From NCBI RefSeq assembly GCF_001424875.1, contig NZ_LMCT01000067.1:368880-432879 (forward strand): a stretch of DNA of 64,000 nt, given 5' to 3'. This DNA comes from Kitasatospora sp. Root107 (GTDB lineage Bacteria; Actinomycetota; Actinomycetes; Streptomycetales; Streptomycetaceae). This document shows positions 32,619 to 41,000 of the stretch, piece after piece (positions within the stretch are counted from its first letter, which is position 1; the number at the start of each line of letters is the position of its first letter). Both the position numbers and the translations under genes were made by a program. The notes below the pieces were generated by a model. That model was given only the letters and a program-made list of their open reading frames with translations. It searched no databases and was not told the DNA's origin.

Positions 32619-33284
32619 TCAGGAGTCGCGGCGGCGCCGGGCCTGCCAGACCGCGCCGGCGGCCAGGACGGCGACCAGTGCGCCGCCCGCCAGCAGACCG
32701 ACCGACGGGCCCGAACTCTCGCTCCTACCGGCGGAGTTGTCCGCAGCTCCGACGGTGTCGCCGCAGCCGGAGCGGGGGTAGCCGACGATCGCACAGAGGA
32801 TGCCGTTGGCGTCGTAGCGCAGCGGCGGGGCGACGGCGGCCAGCACCTCGGCCGAGCTGGCGGCGGTGGGGACCGCCGCGCACACCGTCCGGGCGGCGGG
32901 CGGGGTCTCGCCGGCCGGGGCGTCGGCGGTGGTGCCGAAGTCCAGCACCACGGCGATCCGCTTCTTCCCGGTCTGCGCCGGGGTGGTGGCGCAGACCGCG
33001 CCGAAGTCACCGGCGGCGGTGGGCCGGGCGGCGTCCTTGCCGCCGTCGGGGCTGACCGCGAACCGCCAGCCGTCCACCGCGCCGTCCGGCGGGACGTACA
33101 CCGCGGGGCCCTGCTGCTGGTACGCCCAGGCGCTGCCCGACCACTTCCAGAACGACCAGTAGCGGTAGCCGGTGGCATGCGCGGGCGCGGCGAGCAGGAA
33201 CGGCAGCAGCAGCGCGAGCAGCAGCGCCAGGACGGCGGCGACGGCCGGGGCCGCCACCGCCGTCCGGGAGTGAGGGAAGGTCAC
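32619..33284 (-). CDS. Secreted, C-terminally anchored protein of the B12 operon
   Basis: A 221-residue protein with a signal peptide (VAAVLALLLALLLPFLLAAP, ending AHA), an aromatic-rich extracellular domain beginning YRYWSFWKWSGSAWAYQQQG and containing four cysteines, and a C-terminal helix (VGLLAGGALVAVLAAGAVW) followed by RRRRDS, so it should sit on the outer membrane face. It is overlap-coupled to the alpha-barrel protein upstream (GTGA). The family is found with such ECF operons in actinomycetes, but its role is unknown; ligand capture or hand-over is the likely job. Confidence 0.8.
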   Translation of the reverse strand: MTFPHSRTAVAAPAVAAVLALLLALLLPFLLAAPAHATGYRYWSFWKWSGSAWAYQQQGPAVYVPPDGAVDGWRFAVSPDGGKDAARPTAAGDFGAVCATTPAQTGKKRIAVVLDFGTTADAPAGETPPAARTVCAAVPTAASSAEVLAAVAPPLRYDANGILCAIVGYPRSGCGDTVGAADNSAGRSESSGPSVGLLAGGALVAVLAAGAVWQARRRRDS

Positions 33285-34633
33285 TTCTGGTCGTCGCCCT
33301 CGGACTTGCTGACCGCCGCCTTGCTGCCCGCCGCCTTGTCGCCCGCAGCCTTGCTGGGGGCACCGACGGTGTGGGTGCCGCGCTTGCGCTGGAGGCTGAG
33401 CAGCAGGCCGCCGCCGATGCCGACCAGCAGGCCGATGCCGACCAGCCAGACCGGGGAGAAGCCGTTGTCGTCGTCGGCCTCGGTGCCTGCCGGGTCGGCG
33501 GAGGCGGAGGCGCCGGCGGCCGGGAGGGACTTGGGCGCCGGGCCCGAGTCGATCAGCAGCTGGACCACGTTGGTGCCGCCGAAGTCGTACGGGTCGCGCT
33601 CGGCGGCCTGGGCGGTCAGCAGCAGCAGTGCGGCGGCTGAGGCGTCGGTGCCGGAGGTGCCCTTGGCGGCCCACGGGTAGCCGTTGCCGGCCAGCCAGTC
33701 GGCGGCCGGGGCGGCCTGCTGCGGGTGCCCGGACTGGACCAGGCCGAGCACCGTCCAGGCGGTCGCGGTGAAGTCGGGAGTGGCGGTGGCACCGGGCATG
33801 GCCTGCATCAGGTGCTGCCCGTTGGCGCCCAGCTGGGCGACCAGGTAGGCCCCGGCCGCCTCGGCGGAGTCCGTGTGCGGCACGGTGGCCGGGGCGGCGG
33901 CGCAGTCCAGGGGCTTGGGCGCGGCGTCCACTCGGTTGGTGTTGACGACCGGCAGCTTGCCGCCGGCCGCGGCCAGCAGGGCCTGCGCGGAGGCCAGGTC
34001 GTTGGCCTTGAGCGCGCCGTCCGGGGCCGGCTGGTAGGCGAAGGCGCCGCGCTGCTCGGCGGGGGCGGCGCAGCCGAGCTGGAACAGCGCCAAGCCGTCG
34101 TAGCCGCTCTTGCCGCTCTTGGCGACGGCGGCCGGGTCGAGACCGGCGGCGATCAGCGCGTTGACGGCCAGTCCGGTGGAGTTGGCGTCACCCGGGTTGC
34201 CGGGGTTGAAGGCCCAGCTGCCGTCCGCGTTCTGAACGGTCTTCAGCCAGTCGGTGCCCCGGGTCACCGCGTCCTGGTGCCCGCCGAGCAGCTTGAGCGC
34301 CTGGATCGCCATCGCGGTGGCGTTGCTGTCCTCGGTCTTGGCGTCGCAGGCCACGGCGGTGTCGGCCCGGAACGAGGCCCAGCCGCCGTCCGCGCACTGC
34401 TGACCGGTCAGCCAGCCCACGGCCGCGTCGGACGGGACGACCTTGACGGCGCCGAGCGCGGTCAAGGCCAGCGACTGCCGCCAGACGCCGTCGTACGTCG
34501 GGTCGCCCTTGCCGTAGAGCGCGGCCGGGGCGGCGGCGGGGGAGGGGGTGTCCGCGAGGGCGGGGGCGGCGGCGCCGATCAGCAGCGCGGCGGCGGCCAG
34601 CGCGGCGGCGCCCGTGCGGGCGGTGGAGAGCAT
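33281..34633 (-). CDS. Secreted anchored alpha/alpha-barrel protein (terpene-cyclase-like repeats), candidate B12-binding protein
   Basis: A 450-residue protein, first in the riboswitch operon. Signal peptide at residues 1-27 (ending ALA). About 40-360 contain repeats of the prenyltransferase/squalene-cyclase type (QQCADGGWASF, VQNADGSWAF, AIQALKLLGGHQDAVTRGTD). A membrane helix follows at about 390-412 (PVWLVGIGLLVGIGGGLLLS) and a Lys/Ala-rich cytosolic tail. There is no DxDD cyclase acid, and the protein is exported, so it is not a terpene cyclase. Vertebrate intrinsic factor uses the same barrel to bind cobalamin. Confidence 0.85.
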   Translation of the reverse strand: MLSTARTGAAALAAAALLIGAAAPALADTPSPAAAPAALYGKGDPTYDGVWRQSLALTALGAVKVVPSDAAVGWLTGQQCADGGWASFRADTAVACDAKTEDSNATAMAIQALKLLGGHQDAVTRGTDWLKTVQNADGSWAFNPGNPGDANSTGLAVNALIAAGLDPAAVAKSGKSGYDGLALFQLGCAAPAEQRGAFAYQPAPDGALKANDLASAQALLAAAGGKLPVVNTNRVDAAPKPLDCAAAPATVPHTDSAEAAGAYLVAQLGANGQHLMQAMPGATATPDFTATAWTVLGLVQSGHPQQAAPAADWLAGNGYPWAAKGTSGTDASAAALLLLTAQAAERDPYDFGGTNVVQLLIDSGPAPKSLPAAGASASADPAGTEADDDNGFSPVWLVGIGLLVGIGGGLLLSLQRKRGTHTVGAPSKAAGDKAAGSKAAVSKSEGDDQK

Positions 34634-34660
34634 GAGGGTCGACGTGCCTTTCGGTGAGCG

Positions 34661-34830
34661 GAGCAGCGACCCGAGGCGGGCCGCCCGTAGACCTCGACGG
34701 AGCCGGGAACCCGGCACTGCCGCTCGCTCCCCGGCGGGCATCCCGACTGTGACGGTTGCGTGGTCAGCGCCGGAGTCGCACCGGCTTCCCCCGCACGAGG
34801 AGCGGATGAAGTTGTTGATCCTGCGTCCAA
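34661..34830 (-). promoter_or_regulatory. Cobalamin riboswitch
   Basis: On the minus strand the core reads GGGGGAAGCCGGTGCGACTC then CGGCGCTGACCACGCAACCG, matching the conserved GGGAA...GGTGCxAxTCCxGCxCTG...CGCAACxGT block of B12 aptamers (plus-strand 34752-34790). Peripheral stems follow, including GGGCGGCCCGCC near the 3' end, before the AAAGG and ATG of the first gene. The leader is about 200 nt. Adenosyl- or methylcobalamin should lower expression of the five genes. Confidence 0.9.
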
Positions 34831-35023
34831 GACTCTAACCGGCCGACCGGAGTGCCCCGAGCGGACAGGGGCCGGACACGGCGGGTGCCCCGAGGCTGGA
34901 ACCGGTATCAGTTCTGGGGGTCGCGACGGGAGCAGGGCGGCCGGCCGAGGTCCTGACGCAGCGTCACCCGAGTGCCGGAGCAGCGCGCGCGGTGCGTCGG
35001 CCCGGGCGCCCAGCATGGGGGAC

Positions 35024-35770
35024 ATGAAGAGCATCGAACCTCTCCCGATCATGATCGTCGGCGATTCGATCAGCCATGGCAGCAGCGGTGACTGGACCTG
35101 GCGCCACCGGTTCTGGAAGCACCTGGCGGCCCACCGGGTCGCGGTGGACCTGGTGGGTCCGAAGAACACCCTGGACAACATCCGCACCGCCGAGTCCGGG
35201 GACGACGACGACACGTACGCGGACCCGGAGTTCGACACCGACCACGACGCCCGGTGGGGGCGGCCGTACCTGGCGGAGAAGGACGAGATCGAGGCCAAGG
35301 TGGCCGAGCACGGGCCGGAGTACCTGCTGGTGCTGCTCGGGATCAACGACCTGTTCCGGTACGGGGTCGAGCCGGCCGAGTTCGAGGCCAACCTGCGGGA
35401 GTTCGTGGCGAACGCGCGGCGGGCCGAGCCCGGGCTGCGGATCGTGCTGGGGCGGATCCTGCCGACCACCAAGGCGGAGGCGGACCGGGAGTTCGCGGCC
35501 AGGGTGGCGGCCTGCAACGGGCGGATCGAGACGGTGGCGAAGGACCTCGACCGGGCCGACGCCCGGGTGGTGACGGCCAGGACCGACGCCGAGTTCGTCG
35601 CCGCCGCGCACACCTGGGACGGCACGCACCCGAACCCGGCCGGGGAGTTCCGGATCGCGGCCGCCTTCGCCGACGTGCTGGCGGACCGGTTCGGGCTGGG
35701 GGCCAGGTACGCTCGCCCGTTCCCGGACGGCGCGGAGATCTCGCAGGCGGCGAAGGCCGCGATCGACTGA
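35024..35770 (+). CDS. SGNH/GDSL family hydrolase
   Basis: A 248-residue cytosolic-looking SGNH hydrolase. Block I with the nucleophile is IMIVGDSISHG (Ser about residue 17), block III is LVLLGINDLFRYG (Gly-x-Asn-Asp), and block V with Asp and His is WDGTHPNPAGEFRIA. An ATG nine bases upstream is also possible. No signal peptide is seen, so it acts on intracellular esters or on a sugar-linked acyl group. The promoter region is shared with the divergent B12 riboswitch. Confidence 0.9.
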   Translation: MKSIEPLPIMIVGDSISHGSSGDWTWRHRFWKHLAAHRVAVDLVGPKNTLDNIRTAESGDDDDTYADPEFDTDHDARWGRPYLAEKDEIEAKVAEHGPEYLLVLLGINDLFRYGVEPAEFEANLREFVANARRAEPGLRIVLGRILPTTKAEADREFAARVAACNGRIETVAKDLDRADARVVTARTDAEFVAAAHTWDGTHPNPAGEFRIAAAFADVLADRFGLGARYARPFPDGAEISQAAKAAID

Positions 35771-35789
35771 CGGGCGGACGGACGGAGCG

Positions 35790-36340
35790 TCAGAGGACGA
35801 GCAGCCGGGCCGCGGTGTGCAGGTCGCCGCGGACCTCGGCGAGCGAGGCGCGGCCGGAGAGCCAGGCGAGCAGGGTGGCGTGCCAGGTGTGGCCGATCAC
35901 CCGCAGGGCGGCCTGCTGGGTCGGCGACGGGGTGGGGCCGAGCTGGGCGGCGTCCAGCACGATGGCCGAGGTGACGGCCGAGACGGCGTCCACCTCGGCG
36001 CCGACCGAGCGGTCGGCGAAGGAGAGCGCGCGGACCATCGCCTCGGCGAGCCGGGGTTCGCGCTGGAGCGCGTGGAAGGCCTGGGTCAGGGTCTCGGCCA
36101 CCCGGCCGGCCGGGTCGTCACCGGTGGGCGGGTGACGGCGGACCTGCTCGTGCAGCTGTTGGAGCTGCTCCTGCATCACCGCGACCAGCAGGTGCACCTT
36201 GGACGGGAAGTAGCGGTAGAGGGTGCCGAGCGCGACCTCGGCGCTCTCCGCCACAGCGTGGTGGCGGCCCGCAGGATCCGGCGGCGGCGTTCGGCCTGCC
36301 GGGGGGTGAGGCCGGTACCGAGGGCGGCGGTGGTGGTCAA
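35790..36340 (-). pseudogene. KstR-like TetR regulator broken in its DNA-binding domain
   Basis: The N-terminal frame (TTG start behind GGGAG) reads LTPRQAERRRRILRAATTL, a normal TetR helix 1. Near 36250-36260 the homology jumps to another frame that reads VAESAEVALGTLYRYFPSKV and continues to a KstR-type C-domain ending in ARLLVL. About 15 residues that should form helix 2 are missing and the frame shifts, so one deletion explains both. No full-length product with a helix-turn-helix can be made. Confidence 0.75.
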
Positions 36341-36689
36341 GGGGGCTCCCGGAGCGCGCGCATGGGTGACCGGATCGAGGTGATTCAACCACGGGGTGGG
36401 AAGACCGGCCGGTCTAGGTGAGGATATGTCAGCGGTCGGGTGGTCCGAGAGTTATGTCACAGTGAACGCCGGGTGAGCGGGCTTCCCGGACGGGTCAGAA
36501 TGGATGTCTCCGGTAGTGACGTACTCGTCAGTAGCATTCCCGGGGGTGATCTGCCACCCTCGGACGCGGGCCGGTAATCTTCAAGGTCTCTCATTGTTCG
36601 ATCAGCCCAATGACGAGCTCCACCATCATGAAACGTGATCTACTTTTCCGCCGCCGCGCAGGCCGGGGAGTAGGGGACAGGAGCCCCGG
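36341..36689. other. Intergenic region upstream of the glycosyltransferase operon
   Basis: No reading frame with coding character. A TGACG-TACT-CGTCA inverted repeat at 36517-36530 is the only symmetrical element I see. The GGAG site for the glycosyltransferase lies at its right end; the promoter of the three-gene cassette must be here. Confidence 0.5.
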
Positions 36690-38009
36690 ATGACCGCGCT
36701 GCCGCCGCGACCGCTGCGGATCGCCCTGCTGTCCTACCGGGGCGACCCGTACTGCGGCGGCCAGGGCGTCTACGTCCGGCATCTGTCCCGTGAGCTGGCC
36801 GGGCTCGGGCACCACGTGGACGTGATCGGAGCCCAGCCCTTCCCGGCGCTCGACCCGGTCGAGGGGCCCGGCAGCGTCCGGCTGGTGGAGCTGCCCAGCC
36901 TGGACCTGTACCGCGCCGACGACCCGTTCCGCACCCCGGCGCTCACCGAGTACCGGGGGCTGGTGGACGTGTTGGAGGTGGCCGGGATGCGGACCGGCGG
37001 CTTCCCCGAGCCGCTCACCTTCTCGCTCCGGGCCCGGCGGTACCTGGCCGCGCACAAGGGCCGCTACGACGTGGTGCACGACAACCAGACCCTCGGCTAC
37101 GGCCTGCTCGGCCTGGAGCGGCACGGCTTTCCGCTGGTCACCACCGTGCACCACCCGATCACCGTGGACCGCCGGCTGGAGCTGGCCGCCGCGTCGACCC
37201 GGCTGAAGCGGATCTCGCTGCGCCGCTGGTACGCCTTCACCCGGATGCAGCGCCGGGTGGCCGCCCGGCTGGAGCACGTGATCACCGTCTCCGGCAGCTC
37301 GAAGACCGAGATCGCCGAGCAGCTCGGCACCCCGCCCGGCAACATCGCGGTGGTCCCGATCGGCGCCGACACCCGGCTCTGGTCGCCCTCGGCTTCGATC
37401 GCCCAGGTGCCCGGACGGATCGTCACCACCTCCAGTGCGGACGTACCGCTCAAGGGTCTGGTGTACCTGGTCGAGGCGCTGGCCAAGCTGCGCACCGAGC
37501 GGGACGCGCACCTGGTGGTGGTCGGCAAGCCGCAGCGCGGCGAGGGGCCGGTGGCCGAGGCGGTCCGCCGGTTCGGCCTGGAGCGCTGGATCGAGTTCCG
37601 CACCGGGCTGACCGACCAGGAGCTGGTGGACCTGTACCGCTCCGCCGAGGTGGCCTGCGTGCCCTCGCTGTACGAGGGCTTCTCGCTGCCCGCCGCCGAG
37701 GCGATGGCCACCGGCACCCCGCTGGTCGCCACCACCGGCGGCGCGATCCCCGAGGTGGCGGGCCCGGACGGCGAGACCTGCCTGGCGGTGCCGCCCGGCG
37801 ACGCCGGTGCGCTGGCCGCCGCGCTCGGCCGGCTGCTGGACGACCCCGAGCTGCGGACCGAGCTCGGTGCGGCCGGCCGGGAGCGGGTGCTCGCCCGGTT
37901 CACCTGGCAGCGGGCCGCCGAACTGACCGTGGACCGCTACCGGGCGGCGATCGCCACCGGGGCCGGACAGCGGGCCCGGGCCGGTGCGGGCTGGCGCTAC
38001 GTCGCCTGA
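36690..38009 (+). CDS. Glycosyltransferase family 4 (GT-B)
   Basis: A 439-residue GT-B enzyme. The N-terminal domain begins LRIALLSYRGDPYCGGQGVY followed by VRHLSRELAGLGHHVDVIGA (acceptor side). The C-terminal nucleotide-sugar domain has VVVVGKPQRGEGP-like strands and the retaining GT4 signature PSLYEGFSLPAAEAMATGTP with both glutamates. It probably acts on the cytosolic face of the membrane on a lipid-linked glycan. First gene of a three-gene cassette (next: methyltransferase, alpha-barrel protein). Confidence 0.93.
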   Translation: MTALPPRPLRIALLSYRGDPYCGGQGVYVRHLSRELAGLGHHVDVIGAQPFPALDPVEGPGSVRLVELPSLDLYRADDPFRTPALTEYRGLVDVLEVAGMRTGGFPEPLTFSLRARRYLAAHKGRYDVVHDNQTLGYGLLGLERHGFPLVTTVHHPITVDRRLELAAASTRLKRISLRRWYAFTRMQRRVAARLEHVITVSGSSKTEIAEQLGTPPGNIAVVPIGADTRLWSPSASIAQVPGRIVTTSSADVPLKGLVYLVEALAKLRTERDAHLVVVGKPQRGEGPVAEAVRRFGLERWIEFRTGLTDQELVDLYRSAEVACVPSLYEGFSLPAAEAMATGTPLVATTGGAIPEVAGPDGETCLAVPPGDAGALAAALGRLLDDPELRTELGAAGRERVLARFTWQRAAELTVDRYRAAIATGAGQRARAGAGWRYVA

Positions 38010-38065
38010 CCGGCCTGACGGCCGGTCAACTTTTTTGCCGAGTACCAACGAATGGGAGCCCCGCA

Positions 38066-38800
38066 GTGCTGACCGTCGATTTCTCCCGCTTCCCGCTCGC
38101 CCCTGGCGACCGGGTGCTCGACCTGGGCTGTGGTGGGGGCCGGCACGCCTTCGAGTGTTACCGGCGTGGCGCGAACGTGGTCGCCCTGGACCAGAACGGC
38201 GAGGAGATCGCCGAGGTTCGCCGGTGGTTCGCCGCGATGGAGCAGGCCGGGGAGGCCCCGGCCGGTGCCTCGGCGGTGGCGATGGAGGGCGACGCGCTCA
38301 ACCTGCCGTTCGACGACGACACCTTCGACAAGATCATCATCTCCGAGGTGATGGAGCACATCCCGGACGACAAGGGCGTGCTGGCCGAGATGGTCCGGGT
38401 GCTCAAGCCGGGCGGCCTGCTGGCCGTCACCGTGCCGCGCTACCTGCCGGAGAAGATCTGCTGGGCGCTCTCCGACGAGTACCACGAGGTCGAGGGCGGC
38501 CACATCCGGATCTACAAGGGCGACGAACTGGTCGAGAAGGTCCGCGAGTCCGGCCTGGAGCCGTACGGCGAGCACCACGCGCACGCGCTGCACTCGCCGT
38601 ACTGGTGGATCAAGTGCGCGGTCGGCGTCAACAACGACAAGGCGCTGCCGGTCCGCGCCTACCACCAGCTGCTGGTCTGGGACATCGTCGGCACCCCGGT
38701 GATCTCCAAGATCACCAAGGCGGCCGAGAAGGCGCTCAACCCGGTGCTCGGCAAGAGCTTCGTGGTGTACGCCAGCAAGCCCAGGCGGGCAGGCTCATGA
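38066..38800 (+). CDS. Class I SAM-dependent methyltransferase
   Basis: A 244-residue Methyltransf_11-type enzyme: SAM loop VLDLGCGGGRHAFECYRRGA (motif I near residue 20), acidic VALDQN (motif II), and MVRVLKPGGLLAVTVPRYLP (motif post-III). The GTG start has GGGAG upstream. The C-terminal 100 residues (CWALSDEYHEVEGGHIRIYK; SPYWWIKCAVGV) are extra and may bind the substrate. Coupled by ATGA to the next gene. The substrate is presumably the product of the neighbouring glycosyltransferase. Confidence 0.92.
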   Translation: MLTVDFSRFPLAPGDRVLDLGCGGGRHAFECYRRGANVVALDQNGEEIAEVRRWFAAMEQAGEAPAGASAVAMEGDALNLPFDDDTFDKIIISEVMEHIPDDKGVLAEMVRVLKPGGLLAVTVPRYLPEKICWALSDEYHEVEGGHIRIYKGDELVEKVRESGLEPYGEHHAHALHSPYWWIKCAVGVNNDKALPVRAYHQLLVWDIVGTPVISKITKAAEKALNPVLGKSFVVYASKPRRAGS

Positions 38801-39855
38801 CGGCCGCCATTCCGGAGGCGCTGCTGCTGGACGGGGTGCTGGACGCCCGCCAGGCCGCCGACACGGTGCGCTCGATCCTGGCCGACCAGCAGCCCGACGG
38901 CGCCATCCCGTGGTTCGCCGGCGGCCACCTCGACCCCTGGGACCACACCGAGGCCGCGATGGCCCTGGACACGGCGGGCGAGCACGCGGCCGCCGAGGCG
39001 GCCTACCGCTGGCTGGCGGCCCGGCAGAACGCCGACGGCTCCTGGTACGCGGCGTACGTGGACGGCGAGGTGACCAACCGCGCCAAGGAGACCAACTTCT
39101 GCGCCTACCTGGCGGTCGGCGTCTGGCACCACCACCTCTCCTCGGGCGACGACGCCTTCCTGGACTGGATCTGGCCGACGGTCCGCCGGGCGCTGGACTT
39201 CACGGTCGGGCTGCGGCTGCCGGGCGGCCCGATCGCCTGGCGGCAGGACGAGGACGGCAGCGCGCCGCAGGAGGCGCTGCTGACCGGCTCATCCAGCATC
39301 CTGCACGCCCTGCGGTGCGGTCTCGCCATCGCGGACTACCTCGAAGAGCCGCAGCCGGATTGGGAGTTGGCGGCCGGACGGCTCCGGCACGCGATCGCCC
39401 ACCACCCGGAGCGGTTCCTCGACAAGGACCGCTACTCGATGGACTGGTACTACCCCGTGCTCGGCACCGCGCTGCGCGGCCCCGAGGCGGTGGCCCGGAT
39501 CGAACGGGACTGGGACCGCTTCGTGGTCCCGGGCCTGGGCGTGCGCTGCGTCAGTGACCGGCCCTGGGTGACCGGCGGGGAGAGCGCCGAACTGGCGCTC
39601 GCACTCTGGGCGGTGGGCCAGTCCGACCGCGCGGTGGAGATCCTGCGCTGGATCCAGCACCTGCGGCACCAGGACGGCTCGTACTGGACCGGGTACGTCT
39701 TCGAGGACGACGCGATCTGGCCCGAGGAGCGCACCACCTGGACGGCCGGGGCACTGCTGCTCGCGGTGGCGGCGCTGGGCGGCGACCACGCGACGGTGTC
39801 GGTCTTCGGCGGGGAGCAGCTGCCGGCCGGACTGGTCGTCAGCGACTGCTGCTGA
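38797..39855 (+). CDS. Alpha/alpha-toroid protein annotated as prenyltransferase-like
   Basis: A 352-residue soluble protein built of helical-pair repeats (DQQPDGAIPWFAGGHLDPWD; ARQNADGSWYAAYVDG; LRHQDGSYWTGYVFED). Databases tend to label such proteins prenyltransferase or squalene-cyclase domain, but no catalytic motif of those enzymes is visible. Conserved acidic and aromatic residues in the repeats (DPWDHTEAAMAL, EERTTWTAGALLLA) look more like a glycoside-processing alpha-barrel. It ends the glycosyltransferase cassette, followed by a strong terminator. Confidence 0.8.
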   Translation: MTAAIPEALLLDGVLDARQAADTVRSILADQQPDGAIPWFAGGHLDPWDHTEAAMALDTAGEHAAAEAAYRWLAARQNADGSWYAAYVDGEVTNRAKETNFCAYLAVGVWHHHLSSGDDAFLDWIWPTVRRALDFTVGLRLPGGPIAWRQDEDGSAPQEALLTGSSSILHALRCGLAIADYLEEPQPDWELAAGRLRHAIAHHPERFLDKDRYSMDWYYPVLGTALRGPEAVARIERDWDRFVVPGLGVRCVSDRPWVTGGESAELALALWAVGQSDRAVEILRWIQHLRHQDGSYWTGYVFEDDAIWPEERTTWTAGALLLAVAALGGDHATVSVFGGEQLPAGLVVSDCC

Positions 39856-39863
39856 GCGTACGG

Positions 39864-39900
39864 AAGAGGGCCCGGGGACGTGATGTCCCCGGGCCCTCTT
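39864..39900 (+). terminator. Strong intrinsic terminator
   Basis: Perfect 16-bp arms AAGAGGGCCCGGGGAC (39864-39879) and its complement (39885-39900), 5-nt loop, then TT. It also faces the converging gene. Confidence 0.95.
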
Positions 39901-39910
39901 TCCGCTTGTG

Positions 39911-40858
39911 TCAGCCGCGCTGGATGCCGGAGGCGTCGTTCAGCAGGCCGTGCGAGCCGTCCTGGAGCTGGGCGACCAGCGAGTTGCCGCGCTGCTCGAC
40001 CGCCAGGTACCAGGTGCCGGGCACCAGTTCGCCGACCGGGGGGCCGACCGGGTTGTCCCTGGGAGCGAGCTGACGCGGCGCCGGGACGGCGAACCAGAAC
40101 GGCGCGAAGTCCGCGGCCGGAGCGGCCGGGGCCGGCATCGCGACGGCGGGCTGGACCTGGGTCGGCTCCTGGTGCGCGGGGGCGGGCTGGCCGACGGCCT
40201 GACCCGGCGTCGGGTAGCCGTAACCGTGCTGCTGCTGCTCCGGCGGGGTGGCGTAGCCGGGCAGGCCGCCCTGGCCGGGCTGGGCCTGGCCCAGGCCCTG
40301 GTCGGCCGGGTAGCCGTACTGACCGGGCTGGCCGGGGGCGGGCTGGAAGCCGCCGACCGGGGCGCCGGCGTACGGGGCCTGGGTGACCGGGGGCTTGTCG
40401 GTCAGCAGCGGGGCCTGGAGCGCGGGCACCAGCGGACCGGCCGCGGCGGCACCGGCCAGCACCAGCAGGGCGAGCACGCCCAGGTAGGCGCCGTAGCTGT
40501 GGCCGTAGCCGGTGGCACTGCCACCGCCGGCCAGCGCCCAGAGGCCGGACCAGAGCGCGGCGACGGCCAGCGCGACGCCCCACTGGTCGAGCCGCAGGCC
40601 GAGCACCAGGCGACCGGCGACGGCCTCACCCTGGAAGCGCTGCAGCAGGATCAGTGCCGCGGCGATCAGGCCGAGCAGGTAGACCGAGGGCAGCACCGGG
40701 AAGAGCGCGGTGGACCAGGCGCTCTGCGAGCTGGAGCTGCAGGCCTTCGAGGTGATGCAGTACTCGAAGGCGACGTACGGCAGGAAGGAAGAGATGAACA
40801 GCAGGACGGCCGCACCTGCGACGGCGGCGTCTCCCCTGGTGAGAGCGCGCAGATTCAC
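39911..40858 (-). CDS. Membrane protein with Pro/Gln/Gly-rich tail (DUF5336-like)
   Basis: A 315-residue protein. Four to five helices occupy residues 12-150 (AVAGAAVLLFISSFLPYVAF, VYLLGLIAAALILLQRF, YLGVLALLVLAGAAAAG). Then comes a Gly/Pro/Gln/Tyr-rich cytosolic region (GQYGYPADQGLG, QQQHGYGYPTPG), and the C-terminus (VGELVPGTWYLAVEQRGNSL) looks like a small folded domain. Such proteins are common in actinomycetes near cell-wall genes. Function unknown. Converges on the terminator above. Confidence 0.75.
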   Translation of the reverse strand: MNLRALTRGDAAVAGAAVLLFISSFLPYVAFEYCITSKACSSSSQSAWSTALFPVLPSVYLLGLIAAALILLQRFQGEAVAGRLVLGLRLDQWGVALAVAALWSGLWALAGGGSATGYGHSYGAYLGVLALLVLAGAAAAGPLVPALQAPLLTDKPPVTQAPYAGAPVGGFQPAPGQPGQYGYPADQGLGQAQPGQGGLPGYATPPEQQQHGYGYPTPGQAVGQPAPAHQEPTQVQPAVAMPAPAAPAADFAPFWFAVPAPRQLAPRDNPVGPPVGELVPGTWYLAVEQRGNSLVAQLQDGSHGLLNDASGIQRG

Positions 40859-41000
40859 TAACGTTCCCCTCGTCGGTGTATGTCGTGGACGGCAGTGTGG
40901 TTCGGACGGTGCAAAAGCCTAGGGCCAAGCGGTTCGGTCCTGCACGGCGGGCTCCCGAAACGGGGAGTGTCGTGGCAAATCACCCGCGTTCGGCCCCCGG

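Noticed and set aside
33281..34633. Squalene-hopene or terpene cyclase
   Set aside because: Signal peptide, C-terminal anchor, no DxDD motif and a cobalamin riboswitch upstream argue against a cytosolic terpene enzyme.
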